Part shown: one piece after another, positions 26,503 through 35,586 of the stretch
How positions within the stretch are numbered: the first letter of the stretch is position 1
How the letters are laid out: every line of letters starts with the position of its first letter
Assembly (NCBI GenBank): GCA_964607765.1
Contig: CAZSNT010000022.1
Coordinates: 1-64,000, forward strand
Reading direction: 5' to 3'
Origin: CAZSNT01 sp964607765
GTDB taxonomy: Bacteria; Verrucomicrobiota; Lentisphaeria; Oligosphaerales; JABHEG01
Length of the DNA: 64,000 nt
The notes under the pieces: model-generated
Seen by the model: the letters and a program-made list of their open reading frames with translations, nothing else
The model's database searches: none
Told to the model about the DNA's origin: nothing
Translations under genes and position numbers: made by a program

Positions 26503-27584
26503 ACGTGCTGGTCACGGGCGGGGGCGGGTTCCTGGGGCGCCGCGTCGCTGAAATGCTGCTGCAGCGCGGCGACCAGGTCCGTGTTCTCGGCCGTCATCGA
26601 TACGAGAATATGGTCGCGCTCGGTGCCGACTCCATTGTGGGCGATGTCCGCAACCCCGAAGCTGCGACCGAAGCCGCCCGCGGCGCGGACGCGGTCGTGC
26701 ACTGCGCCGCACTGGCTGGCGTGTGGGGGGCGCGCCGCGACTTCTTCGAGATCAATGTCAAGGGCACCGCGAACGTCATTCACGCCTGCCTGGAGAACAA
26801 GATCACGGCGTTGGTCCACACCAGCTCGCCGAGTGTGGCCATCGGCGAGGAAGACATCGAGGGTGGGGACGAGACGCTCGCTTACCCGAAACGCTACTTG
26901 GCTCACTACCCGGCCTCGAAGGCGGAGGCCGAGAAGATGGTGCTGGATGCGGACGGCTGGGAGATGGTCGTAGAGCCGGAACCCGCCCCGGGCGCTCCCG
27001 GCAGCACTGCCGATTCAGTGATCCACAGACTGCGGACCTGTGCGCTCCGACCGCACCTGATCTGGGGGCCTCGGGACACCCATCTCATTCCGCGGGTTGT
27101 GGACGCGGCGCGGGCCGGCACGCTGCGGCGCGTCGGGGACGGATCCAACAAGGTCGACGTGACCTACATCGATAATGCGGCGCACGCCCACGTTCTGGCG
27201 CTTGACGACCTGCGTGGGGAAGGGCGCGCGGCGGGTCGCGCCTATTTCATCGGCGACGCCGAACCCGTCGTGCTGTGGCAGTGGCTGAACGAGTTGCTGG
27301 CACGCGTCGGGATTGCGCCGATCCGGCGCGGCGTTTCCTACCGCGCAGGCCGCTGCGTTGGCGCTGTTCTCGAACTGATTCACACACTGTTCCCCGCTTT
27401 GGGTGAGCCGCGCATGACGCGATTCGTGGCCACGCAGCTTGCCAAGTCCCACTATTTCAGCCATGCTCGGGCGGAGCACGACTTCGGCTACAACCCCATC
27501 GTGGGCAACGCGGAAGGCCTGGATCGTTTGACCGCCTGGCTGCAGAACGAGTACCTGGCCGACGAGAAACAGGCGACACAGTGA
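26499..27584 (+). CDS. NAD(P)-dependent sugar epimerase / 3-beta-HSD-type SDR
   Basis: 361 residues, extended short-chain dehydrogenase. Rossmann motif GGGGFLG (7-13), D49 in VGDVRNP, NVKGT (86-90), and the catalytic Y137xxxK141 in YPASK. The later IWGPRDTHLIPRVVDAARAG and VDVTYIDNAAHAHVLAL resemble 3-beta-hydroxysteroid dehydrogenase/OleD-like and hopanoid-associated epimerase branches. The start overlaps the upstream kinase-nucleotidyltransferase stop by four bases, so acting on the UDP-sugar made by that protein is a plausible inference. No oleABC genes are present, which argues against olefin synthesis. Confidence 0.85.
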   Translation: MNVLVTGGGGFLGRRVAEMLLQRGDQVRVLGRHRYENMVALGADSIVGDVRNPEAATEAARGADAVVHCAALAGVWGARRDFFEINVKGTANVIHACLENKITALVHTSSPSVAIGEEDIEGGDETLAYPKRYLAHYPASKAEAEKMVLDADGWEMVVEPEPAPGAPGSTADSVIHRLRTCALRPHLIWGPRDTHLIPRVVDAARAGTLRRVGDGSNKVDVTYIDNAAHAHVLALDDLRGEGRAAGRAYFIGDAEPVVLWQWLNELLARVGIAPIRRGVSYRAGRCVGAVLELIHTLFPALGEPRMTRFVATQLAKSHYFSHARAEHDFGYNPIVGNAEGLDRLTAWLQNEYLADEKQATQ

Positions 27585-27664
27585 AACGGTGTGCGTCCGC
27601 TCGTGTCGAAACAGAGAGAGGAGGGCTGAGCTCTCCCCCATGAGGAGCACTTGAGACGATCGAT

Positions 27665-29521
27665 ATGTGGCAGCAGTTGGTGACATCCTTCGCGGCGGGT
27701 CTGTCCGTTGGTCCGGTTTGCGTTCTGCACTGCGGCGTGTTCCACCTCGCGTTCCTGGCGCGCCACAGCCAGGCGGAGCGCGGGCGTACCGCTCTGCTCG
27801 GCGCCGCGCTGCTTACAGGGCGCTTGGCCGCGTACCTGCTGTTCGGGCTGCTGCTGGGGCTGGTCGCTGCCGGCGGGCTGGTCGTTGTGCAACCGTGGGT
27901 GCTGACGCTGGCTCTGGGCCTGGTGATGGTCGCCTACGCCGTGCTGCCGCGGCGACGGCAGCATCGGTGCGGCTGCAACACACGCGGCTTCGGCGTGGTT
28001 ACGGGCGGTCTCCTGCTTGGGTTTCTGACCGGGCTCAGCCCGTGTCCGCCGTTCCTGGCCTCAGGGCTGATTGCACTCCGCAGCCATGGCGTGGCCGCGG
28101 CCATGCTGACGTTGTTCGCGTTTTTCCTCGGTTCGTCGCTGCTGCTGCTGCCCCTGTGGTTTGCGCCGGCCGCACTCACGCCGCGGGTGCGGGAGCGCCT
28201 GCGCGTGGCCAGCCGTGTGATTGCCGGTGTGGTGGCGCTGTATGCGTTCACCTCGGTGGCCCGTGCCGTGCGGCATCAGCCGGCGCACGAGCCAAGTTAC
28301 CAAGGCGCTGGCGCCGCGCCTGTTCTGAAAGCGGCGGGGCAGGGCACCGAATCGGCTCCCCGGCCCGCCAAGACCAAGGCCCGGGCCTACGTGCCGCCGC
28401 CCGCACCCGCGGACGTCAAGCCGCTGTTTCCGAAAGAGCCGCTTACGCGCCGCTTCACGGCGAGCATTTTGAAACGCCTGAAGCTCTCGCTCAAGGAAGC
28501 GATGTACTACACACCCCTGGAGGACGGCAGGATCCAGTGCGACCTGTGCCCGAGCCGCTGCGAGCTGGAGGAGGGCGAGCGTGGAATGTGTCGGGTCCGC
28601 GTCAACGTTGACGGCAAAATGCGCAGCATCGTCTATGCGCGACCCGTGGCTCTGCACAACGACCCCATCGAGAAGAAGCCGCTGTTTCACGTGCTGCCCG
28701 GCTCGCGAGCGCTTTCGCTCGCCACGGTGGGCTGTAACCTGGGATGTGTCTTCTGCCAGAATTTCGAGATTTCTCAAGCATCCCCGGAGGACGTGCGGCA
28801 CGCCGTCTGGAGCCCTGAGAAGCTCGTCGAAGTGTGCCTGGAACGGGATTGGGAAGGGCTCGCGTACACTTACACCGAGCCAACCGTGTTCTTCGAATAC
28901 ATGCTGGACACCGCGACCCTGGCACGGCAGAAAGGGCTGAAAAACTACTGGATTACCTGCGGCCAGATCGAGGAAGATCCATTGCTGGATCTGTGCGAAG
29001 TGCTGGACGCGGCAAACGTCGATCTGAAGGGGTTTAGTGATGAGTTCTACGTCCGCTACTGCAATGCGCACCTCTATCCGGTACTCCGCACCCTCAAAAT
29101 CCTGCGCAAAGAGGGGGTCTTCTTCGAAGTCACCAATTTGCTCATCCCGGAAGCGAACGACAGTCCGGCGATGATCCGTGACATGTGTCGCTGGATAGTG
29201 ACCGAGCTGGGCCCCGATGTCCCAATCCACTTCTCCCGGTTCCATCCTGCCTACAAGCTCACCCGGCGCCCGGCCACGCCTATGGCAACGCTGCTGCTGG
29301 CGGGCAAGATCGCGCGCGAGGAAGGGCTGCAATACGTTTACCTGGGCAATGTCCGCGGCTCAGGCCATGCCGACACCAAGTGCCCGGGGTGCGGCACCGC
29401 GGTGGTCAGGCGCAGCGGCTACCTAGTCACTGCCAATCAGCTGAAGGACGGACGCTGCAAGAGCTGCGGCGCGTCCGTTTCGGGGATCTGGGGGGCGGCT
29501 GAAACGCCCTCGAAACCGTGA
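27665..29521 (+). CDS. amrS: TauE/DsbD-like membrane domain fused to AmmeMemoRadiSam radical SAM enzyme
   Basis: 618 residues in two parts. Residues 1-200 form about six membrane segments with CVLHCGVFH, CGC and SPCPPF, typical of the sulfite-exporter TauE/SafE and DsbD-transmembrane families that move reducing equivalents or thiols. A proline/alanine linker (210-260) leads to an AmrS-type radical SAM domain: C292/C295/C299/C309 (CDLCPSRC...C), the cluster motif CNLGCVFC (C357, C361, C364), YTYTEPTVFFEY, and a C-terminal zinc-ribbon (CPGCG ... CKSCG). AmrS proteins usually stand alone beside AMMECR1 and Memo genes, which are absent here. The electron-transfer interpretation is inference. Confidence 0.9.
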   Translation: MWQQLVTSFAAGLSVGPVCVLHCGVFHLAFLARHSQAERGRTALLGAALLTGRLAAYLLFGLLLGLVAAGGLVVVQPWVLTLALGLVMVAYAVLPRRRQHRCGCNTRGFGVVTGGLLLGFLTGLSPCPPFLASGLIALRSHGVAAAMLTLFAFFLGSSLLLLPLWFAPAALTPRVRERLRVASRVIAGVVALYAFTSVARAVRHQPAHEPSYQGAGAAPVLKAAGQGTESAPRPAKTKARAYVPPPAPADVKPLFPKEPLTRRFTASILKRLKLSLKEAMYYTPLEDGRIQCDLCPSRCELEEGERGMCRVRVNVDGKMRSIVYARPVALHNDPIEKKPLFHVLPGSRALSLATVGCNLGCVFCQNFEISQASPEDVRHAVWSPEKLVEVCLERDWEGLAYTYTEPTVFFEYMLDTATLARQKGLKNYWITCGQIEEDPLLDLCEVLDAANVDLKGFSDEFYVRYCNAHLYPVLRTLKILRKEGVFFEVTNLLIPEANDSPAMIRDMCRWIVTELGPDVPIHFSRFHPAYKLTRRPATPMATLLLAGKIAREEGLQYVYLGNVRGSGHADTKCPGCGTAVVRRSGYLVTANQLKDGRCKSCGASVSGIWGAAETPSKP

Positions 29522-29547
29522 CGGTCGGGGGGGGGCGTCCCGTTCAC

Positions 29548-30786
29548 ATGAATGTTTACGCCGTGATCATCCTGGGGGCTTTGCTTGCCGAGTATGTCCT
29601 CGGTGGTGTGGCTGCGGCCCTGAATGTGCGTGCGGCTGCGTTGAGCGTTCCGGACGAGTTCGCCGGCGTCTTCAGCCCGGAGCGCTACCGGCAGTCCCAG
29701 CAGTACCTGAGAGCGAACACACGCGTGGGCCTGGCAACGGCCACTGCCAATCTCATACTCATCGTTGTGTTCTGGTTCAGTGGCGGGTTCGAGGTGCTCG
29801 ACCAGCTGCTGCGCGGCTGGGTTGCCGGGCCCGTCCTCCGCGGCGTGTTGTTCATCGGCATTCTGGGCATCGGGCATGCCTTGCTGCTGTTGCCGTTCTC
29901 AGCCTATGACACGTTTGTCGTCGAGCGCAGGTTCGGATTCAACCGTACCACGGTCGGTACATTCCTGCTGGACAGGGCGAAGGTGCTTGCCTTGGCGATC
30001 GGGCTGGGCGGTGCACTCCTGGCCGCCATCCTGTTCTTCTTCGAGGCGGCCGGCCCCTGCGCCTGGCTCTATTGCTGGGGCGTGAGCGTCGCCTTCCTGC
30101 TGGTGGTCCAGTTTGTAGCCCCGATCTGGATCATGCCCCTGTTCAACCGCTTCAGCCCGCTGGAGGACGGCGAACTGCGGCAGACCATCACCGCCTATGC
30201 CGCACGCATGTCCTTCCCCGTCCGCTCGCTGTGGGTGATCGACGGCTCTCGACGTTCGACCCACAGCAATGCGTTCATTGCGGGGTTCGGCCGTAACAAA
30301 CGCGTCGGGCTGTTCGACACGCTCGTGGCAGAGCACCCGGCGCGGGAACTGCTCGCCGTTGTGGCACACGAGGTGGGGCACTGGCGTCGAGGTCACGTCA
30401 TCAAGGCGACCGTTCTGGAGATCATCCACACCGGCGTTGTGTTTTTCCTGTTGTCGCTGTTCCTCAGCAGCGAAGGGCTGTTCGCGGCGTTCGGCGTGAC
30501 ACACCTGTCGGTTTACGCGGGGCTGGTGTTCTTCAGTATGCTCTACGCGCCGGTCGAGATGCTGCTGGGGCCCGGCCTGAAGCTGCTCTCTCGTCGACAC
30601 GAATTCCAGGCCGACCGCTTCGCCGCGGAGACCACGGGGGATGCCGACGCGATGATCTGTGCCCTCAAAAAGCTCGCAGCCCACAACCTGAGCAACCTGA
30701 CGCCTCACCCCCTTACCGTGGTCCTCCAATACTCCCATCCGCCCGTGCTGCAGCGGCTCAGAGCATTGCGGCGCGGCGGCGCGTGA
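29548..30786 (+). CDS. M48-family (Ste24-like) integral-membrane metalloprotease
   Basis: 412 residues with several membrane helices before and after the catalytic region. Zinc site HEVGH at 274-278 within VVAHEVGHWRRGHV, with the third ligand in HEFQADRFA. The overall pattern (NRFSPLEDGELR, THSNAFIAGFGRNKRV, LFDTLV) is that of CAAX prenyl protease 1/Ste24 homologues; in bacteria these act in membrane-protein quality control. The ATG at 29548 is chosen because the family begins MN-Y-hydrophobic; a GTG at 29518 overlapping the previous stop (GTGA) is possible. Probably in one transcript with the AmrS fusion. Confidence 0.93.
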   Translation: MNVYAVIILGALLAEYVLGGVAAALNVRAAALSVPDEFAGVFSPERYRQSQQYLRANTRVGLATATANLILIVVFWFSGGFEVLDQLLRGWVAGPVLRGVLFIGILGIGHALLLLPFSAYDTFVVERRFGFNRTTVGTFLLDRAKVLALAIGLGGALLAAILFFFEAAGPCAWLYCWGVSVAFLLVVQFVAPIWIMPLFNRFSPLEDGELRQTITAYAARMSFPVRSLWVIDGSRRSTHSNAFIAGFGRNKRVGLFDTLVAEHPARELLAVVAHEVGHWRRGHVIKATVLEIIHTGVVFFLLSLFLSSEGLFAAFGVTHLSVYAGLVFFSMLYAPVEMLLGPGLKLLSRRHEFQADRFAAETTGDADAMICALKKLAAHNLSNLTPHPLTVVLQYSHPPVLQRLRALRRGGA

Positions 30787-30815
30787 GCCGGACGCGGCCG
30801 AGCCCCAAATGCAGA

Positions 30816-30841
30816 GCAGCGTGCCCTTTCGGGCACGCTGC
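30816..30841. terminator. Strong hairpin between convergent genes
   Basis: Perfect 11-bp stem GCAGCGTGCCC / GGGCACGCTGC with a TTTC loop between the Ste24 and pseudopilin genes, which converge. No T-run on either strand, but position and stability suggest a bidirectional terminator. Confidence 0.7.
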
Positions 30842-30914
30842 CTGAGAAAGTGAGAATCGAGTTCAGATCAGGGCGGTCAGCATCCCGTGCAGGGCTGCTC
30901 CGGCCCGAGCTGCA

Positions 30915-31922
30915 CTACCGAAACCAGCCGCGTCTCCTACGCCGGCGCCGGCGCCGGCCCGGGTCGTCGTCATCGTCGTCATCATCGTCGTCATCATCGT
31001 CGTCATCGTCGTCGTCATCGTCGTCCCCGGGATTGTCCCCGTCTTCCGTCCCGTCGCCTCCGGGCAGTTGGTTGACCTCGCGCCGCGTGGTCTCGTTCTC
31101 GACCGTGCCGCTTGCCTGCGTGAACAGGCCGGAGTTCGTTGCCGTGGCTCCGGTCAACGCCACGGCGCCGCTGCCTACGCGCAACTCGGTCTGGGCGTGC
31201 GTGTCGTTCACGCTCGTGTCGACAATGAACTGTGTGCCCACAACACCGGCGATGGCCGCGGGGGTCACCACCTCGAACTTGGACTTCGGCGTGCGGTTCG
31301 AGGGCACGCTCACGTTGATGCTGGTGGCGCCGTAGTCCTCGAACACGCGGATGATCGAGTACAAACGCCCGTCCATGGAACGGATGGACGTCAGGACCAT
31401 CGCCCGGCCCGACAGGCTCGCCGTGGAGCCGTCCTCAAACGTGAGAACGCCGCCCGTTACCTCGTCGCCCGGATTTACGGGCTTGCCGTCGTGCAGGATC
31501 ACACCGTTGTGGAACGCTCGCGTGCCCCTGCCCGGCGCGAAATTCACCACTTGATGGTGTGGACAGCCGGCAAAGTAGCTGTCGAGCTGCGCATGCTCGT
31601 CCTGTTCTTCACCCATGGCCCTGGGCACGTAGTACATCTCGTAGTTGTTCCCCGTGGTGGGGCAGTACCAGCTGTCCTTCTCTCCCCCGTGGTACTTGGC
31701 CAAAGCGGTCTGAAGCCCCTCGTGCGCGGGATAGCTCTGGTTGTCGTTGTAGAACAACTGAACGGCCATGGAGATGCCGCGAATGTTGTTGATACACTCC
31801 GCCTGGGCGGCACGCTCGGAAGCCTTGCGGATCACTGGTACCACCAGCGCCATGAGCACAAAGACCATGCTCAGTGCTACAAGCAGTTCGGTGAGACTGA
31901 AGACGTTCTGTTTGCTTCTCAT
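30915..31922 (-). CDS. Type IV pilin-like protein fused to a FecR-like domain, poly-Asp/poly-Arg tail
   Basis: 335 residues. The N-terminus VFSLTELLVALSMVFVLMAL is a class III prepilin signal: F+1, E+5 and a hydrophobic helix, though the residue before the cleavage site is V rather than the usual G. A pseudopilin-type segment (RAAQAECINNIRGI) with NYEMYYVPRAMG follows. From about 165 a FecR-like region appears (GDEVTGGVLTFEDGSTASLSGRA, IAGVVGTQFIVDT, TELRVGSGAVAL). The end is extraordinary: 21 consecutive Asp codons (30963-31025), then PG, nine Arg and GWFR. Likely secreted or surface-assembled; FecR domains often sense or bind at the envelope. Function unknown. Confidence 0.8.
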   Translation of the reverse strand: MRSKQNVFSLTELLVALSMVFVLMALVVPVIRKASERAAQAECINNIRGISMAVQLFYNDNQSYPAHEGLQTALAKYHGGEKDSWYCPTTGNNYEMYYVPRAMGEEQDEHAQLDSYFAGCPHHQVVNFAPGRGTRAFHNGVILHDGKPVNPGDEVTGGVLTFEDGSTASLSGRAMVLTSIRSMDGRLYSIIRVFEDYGATSINVSVPSNRTPKSKFEVVTPAAIAGVVGTQFIVDTSVNDTHAQTELRVGSGAVALTGATATNSGLFTQASGTVENETTRREVNQLPGGDGTEDGDNPGDDDDDDDDDDDDDDDDDDDDDPGRRRRRRRRRGWFR

Positions 31923-32320
31923 TCTGGTGCTCCCGTGGGACCGTCCCGAAACTGCAGCTCAACGCTGGCAAACGTTGCTGAGTTCGTTCAGATCTGACCT
32001 CTCCTTTGGACCGTTCTCACTTTCGCAAACAACACGGCTCAGTCACTCTCAGGCTCCTCGGCGTTGATAGCTTAGCATATTCGATGCCAGAACGTTGTCC
32101 GAGCTCAGGCACCATGGTCCCGGTGTGCCGGCTTTCGCAAAACTGAACACTTGCGTCGACGTTATCGTCCGCCTTCTTGACAACGCCTCTGAACCGGTGT
32201 ACTTACACCTGCACCCCGTCCGCCTCCGCCCCGGGGGGGCCGGACCGGGTTGCCCGCCCGGGGCGGCCCGCTCGCTCAGGGCGTCCGAGGTCGGCCAAAC
32301 AGTTGGAGGCCCCCGTCCGC
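31923..32320. other. Intergenic region between divergent pseudopilin and histidine kinase genes
   Basis: About 400 bases with promoters expected in both directions. TTGACA at 32177-32182 stands 17 bases from a poor -10 (TACTTA). The last 100 bases are very GC-rich with short self-complementary runs. No gene seen. Confidence 0.4.
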
Positions 32321-34780
32321 ATGTCAGGCACCAAGCTGATTCCCGCAAGCACTCGTCTGCCGCTGCTCATGGCAGCACTAGTTGTGACCCTGTTCACGAT
32401 TCGGGCTTTCGAGCCGCTCGAGACCATGGCGCAGGACGTGCGCTTCATGTTGCGCGGCTACGACACCGCGACGGAGTCGGACGTCGTGGTCGTGGGCATC
32501 ACAAGCCAGTGCATCGACAAGCTTGGGGAGCCGCCCTGGCCGCGGTCGCACTACGCCAAGGCCATTGACACCCTGGTCGCAGCAGACGTGGCAGTGATCG
32601 CTCTGGACGTCTGCTTCCAATCCCAAAGGGACAAGGAGAAGCAGAGCGACGCACAGTTCGTGGACGCCGTACGGCGCGCGGGTAACGTCGTGCTGCCCGT
32701 GTTCTGTCCTGTGGCGCTGAGGAGTTTCGGCACGGGCGGGATTCGCCGAGTCGATGATCTGACGGAGAATTTTCCTGCGCTGAGCCGGGCGGCGGCAGGC
32801 CTGGGTCACATCAACCTGCCGCCGAGCCTGGACAGCCGTCGCCGGTTCGCGCCCTGGGGTATCGAGCACAACGATAGGGTCTACCTCAATCTCGGGCTGG
32901 AGAGCGCCTTCAAGTACTTGGAAGTCAAGGCCAAACAGGGCCGCACTTTCGACGTGCCGCCAGCGGATCAGGTCCGCTCCATTCCGGTGAACGACGAGGG
33001 CGAATTCGTCATCAACTACATGGGCCAGCATGCGACGCTCGATCTGTTCCCGTTCCATTGGCTGCTGCAGGGCAGGCTGCCTGCCGACCTCATCAGGGGC
33101 AAGCTCGTGCTCATCGGGCAGACGGCTCTGGGACGCAAGAACGCCGATCTCATCCCCACGCCGTTGGGCGAGATGTACGGCGTGTTCGCCCAAGCTGCCA
33201 TCATGGACAATGTGCTGAGCAGGCGCTTCCTGGTCCGTCAGGGCTACGTGAGCGCACTGATCATGATCCTGCTGCTGTCCCTGGTCAGCGGGGTTGCCTT
33301 CCGGCGCCTGTCATGGGGCCTGACGCTGGTGGGCGGCGCGCTGTCCATGTTCCTGGTGGCCTTCGCTGCGTTCTTCGCGTTCAACCGGTTCGGCCACTCT
33401 GTCGAGGTCGTGCCGTGCCTGGCTGTGCTGGCTGGTAATTTCCTGGCGGCCCTGGTGATGAACCTGCACGAATCGTGGCAGACCGTCGAGCACCAGGAGA
33501 TGGAGCTGGGACACATTCTGCATTCCAGTCAGATGGCTACCGAGCGTGTGGCTGCGCGTAACGCGCCGCAGATGCTGATCAGTCTGATAGGGCAGACAAT
33601 CGGCTGCGAATTTGCCACGCTGTGCCTGCGCAAACGCGACGGAAGTTGGTCGTGGACCGATCCGCAGCGACGCTCGGCCGGTGAGGACGAACTCACCCCG
33701 GCTCGCGTGCGGGAGTTCGAGGAGGAAGCCAACGTCTGGCTCGGCAAAGAGTCTGCTCCGTACCTTACGTATCACCTGAGCAAAGACGCTCGGTTCCCTG
33801 CAACCGACTTGCCGGCCGCCTCCTTCCTCAGTGTGCCGCTCGTGGTGCAGGAGTCGCCCATCGGCCACGTCAATCTCTACAACAAGACCCCGTCCCTGGT
33901 GTCGCCGACAGGCGAGTACACCGAGGACGACCTGCGCCTGGTCGCCGTGCTCTGCCAACAGGCCGCGTTGCTGCTGGATAATTCGATGCTCGTCGAGGAC
34001 CTGGAGGGACGCAATGCCGAGCTGCGGCAGGCAATGATCCAGCTTCGGGAAGCGCAGGATGAGCTCGTGCGCCGCGAGAAGCTCTCCACGGTGGGGAAGA
34101 TGGCGTCGATGATCATCCACGATATCCGCGGCCCGTTGACGGCATTGATGGGATTCGGCGAGCTGATGAAAGGCCGAGACATGCCCGAGGAAGAAGCCAC
34201 GGAATACGGCGAGATCATCGTGCAGGAGACGGATCGGGTCAACCGCATGATACAGGAGATTCTCGACTTCACGCGCGGCACGAAAAGCCTCAAAGTCGAA
34301 CAGCTCGACGGCTCCGTGCTGTTGGCGGAACTGGTCCGGCGCCTCAACGACGAGTTCCGTGGGCAGGAGATTCAGCTGGTGACCAAAATCCCGGGAGAGA
34401 CCTCTTTCCGAGGCGACCGGGAGAAGATGCTGCGAGTGCTGCTGAACTTGTGCCGGAACGCCGCCGAAGCCATGAACGGGCGCGGCAGTATCGAGGTCGC
34501 GTACCAGGACTGTGAGGATGGCGTCAAGTTCGTCGTGAGAGACGACGGGCCCGGCGTTCCGGAGAGCATTCGGGACAAGCTCTTCGATCCCTTCGTCACG
34601 GCCGGGAAGAAGAAAGGTACGGGGCTCGGCCTCGCTATCGTGCAGAAAATCGTGCACGACCACGATGGTGACATCACCGTGTCGAGTGAGTCGGACAGCG
34701 GTACCACATTCACCGTCCAGCTTCCGACCGAAGGCACCCGCGACGCTGCCGCTGCGGCAGCCGCGGCCAGTCAGGAGTAG
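32321..34780 (+). CDS. CHASE2-GAF sensor histidine kinase
   Basis: 819 residues from ATG 32321 (GGAGG twelve bases upstream); upstream codons in the frame are Pro/Arg-rich and non-native. An N-terminal anchor is followed by an extracytoplasmic CHASE2 domain (DVVVVGITSQCIDKLGEPPWPRSHYAK, residues about 50-330), three membrane segments, a GAF domain (about 420-585), a short coiled coil, and HisKA/HATPase domains. H600 in IIHDIRGPLTAL is the phospho-accepting histidine; N-box NLCRNAAEAM, DDGPGVP and GTGLGLAIV are intact. No response regulator is adjacent, so the partner is elsewhere. The C-terminus ends in an Ala-rich tail. Confidence 0.94.
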   Translation: MSGTKLIPASTRLPLLMAALVVTLFTIRAFEPLETMAQDVRFMLRGYDTATESDVVVVGITSQCIDKLGEPPWPRSHYAKAIDTLVAADVAVIALDVCFQSQRDKEKQSDAQFVDAVRRAGNVVLPVFCPVALRSFGTGGIRRVDDLTENFPALSRAAAGLGHINLPPSLDSRRRFAPWGIEHNDRVYLNLGLESAFKYLEVKAKQGRTFDVPPADQVRSIPVNDEGEFVINYMGQHATLDLFPFHWLLQGRLPADLIRGKLVLIGQTALGRKNADLIPTPLGEMYGVFAQAAIMDNVLSRRFLVRQGYVSALIMILLLSLVSGVAFRRLSWGLTLVGGALSMFLVAFAAFFAFNRFGHSVEVVPCLAVLAGNFLAALVMNLHESWQTVEHQEMELGHILHSSQMATERVAARNAPQMLISLIGQTIGCEFATLCLRKRDGSWSWTDPQRRSAGEDELTPARVREFEEEANVWLGKESAPYLTYHLSKDARFPATDLPAASFLSVPLVVQESPIGHVNLYNKTPSLVSPTGEYTEDDLRLVAVLCQQAALLLDNSMLVEDLEGRNAELRQAMIQLREAQDELVRREKLSTVGKMASMIIHDIRGPLTALMGFGELMKGRDMPEEEATEYGEIIVQETDRVNRMIQEILDFTRGTKSLKVEQLDGSVLLAELVRRLNDEFRGQEIQLVTKIPGETSFRGDREKMLRVLLNLCRNAAEAMNGRGSIEVAYQDCEDGVKFVVRDDGPGVPESIRDKLFDPFVTAGKKKGTGLGLAIVQKIVHDHDGDITVSSESDSGTTFTVQLPTEGTRDAAAAAAAASQE

Positions 34781-34788
34781 GCGAGACA

Positions 34789-35580
34789 ATGCAGGTGGGA
34801 ATCAGTCAGTTGATCGCCGGGCAGATGCCCATGGCGGAGTTCTTCGCGGCGGCGGCGGCGGCGGGGTACGAGGCGGTGGAAGTGGCCATGCGCCGCGAGG
34901 GACAACTCACCCCGCAGACGACGGCGGCGGAGCAGGCGCGGATCGTTGAGCTTGCTGCCGAGCACGGCCTGGACCTCGTGTCCATGACACACGGCCAGTG
35001 CACCGGCAATCTGCTGGCCGCGGGCGAGGAGCAGCAGCGCAGCATCGAACAGACCAAGCAGGGGCTGCGCATCGCAGCAGGGCTGGGGATCACGTGTACG
35101 CTGCACACGCTCGGGCGCGTGTCTCCGGACCTGTTCTACGACGAGGCGTATCGCAACGGTATCGCCGCGCTCCGGAACATCGCGCAGACTGCCGAGGAGC
35201 TGGGAGTCTGCGTCGCCGTGGAGTTCGTCTGGAACGGGTTCCTCTTCAGCCCCCTGGAAATGTGCAGTTTCCTCGATGCCGTCGGCAGTGACTACGTTGG
35301 ATTCTACTTCGATCCCGGCAACATGGCTGTGTTCCAGCTGCCGCAGCACTGGGCGCGCATCACGGGCCGGCACATCAAGCGCGTGCATCTCAAGGACTGG
35401 CAGGGCCGGGCCCTTAACGGGGCCTGGACAGCGCTGCTGGAAGGCGCGGTTGACTTCCCGGCCGTGATGCGCGAACTGCGCGCCGCGGGCTATGCCGGCC
35501 CCCTGATCAGCGAGGTCTCGCCGTCACTCGCTGCATTGCCGGACACGGCCGCGGCCATACGTCAGATCAGGGAAATGTGA
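34789..35580 (+). CDS. Sugar phosphate isomerase/epimerase (xylose isomerase-like TIM barrel)
   Basis: 263 residues, AP-endonuclease-2-type TIM barrel. Metal-ligand acidic and histidine positions are recognisable in VAVEFVWNG (Glu), GFYFDPGNMAVF (Asp), HIKRVHLKDW (His) and PLISEVSP (Glu). Members include hydroxypyruvate isomerases, tagatose/psicose epimerases and inosose dehydratases; the exact activity is not clear. It starts eight bases after the kinase stop with GGAG upstream, so it is probably co-transcribed. Confidence 0.85.
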   Translation: MQVGISQLIAGQMPMAEFFAAAAAAGYEAVEVAMRREGQLTPQTTAAEQARIVELAAEHGLDLVSMTHGQCTGNLLAAGEEQQRSIEQTKQGLRIAAGLGITCTLHTLGRVSPDLFYDEAYRNGIAALRNIAQTAEELGVCVAVEFVWNGFLFSPLEMCSFLDAVGSDYVGFYFDPGNMAVFQLPQHWARITGRHIKRVHLKDWQGRALNGAWTALLEGAVDFPAVMRELRAAGYAGPLISEVSPSLAALPDTAAAIRQIREM

Positions 35581-35586
35581 GGCCCG

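Noticed and set aside
32177..32205. Sigma-70 promoter for the histidine kinase
   Set aside because: TTGACA is perfect but the -10 candidate TACTTA matches at only two positions, so not listed as a feature.
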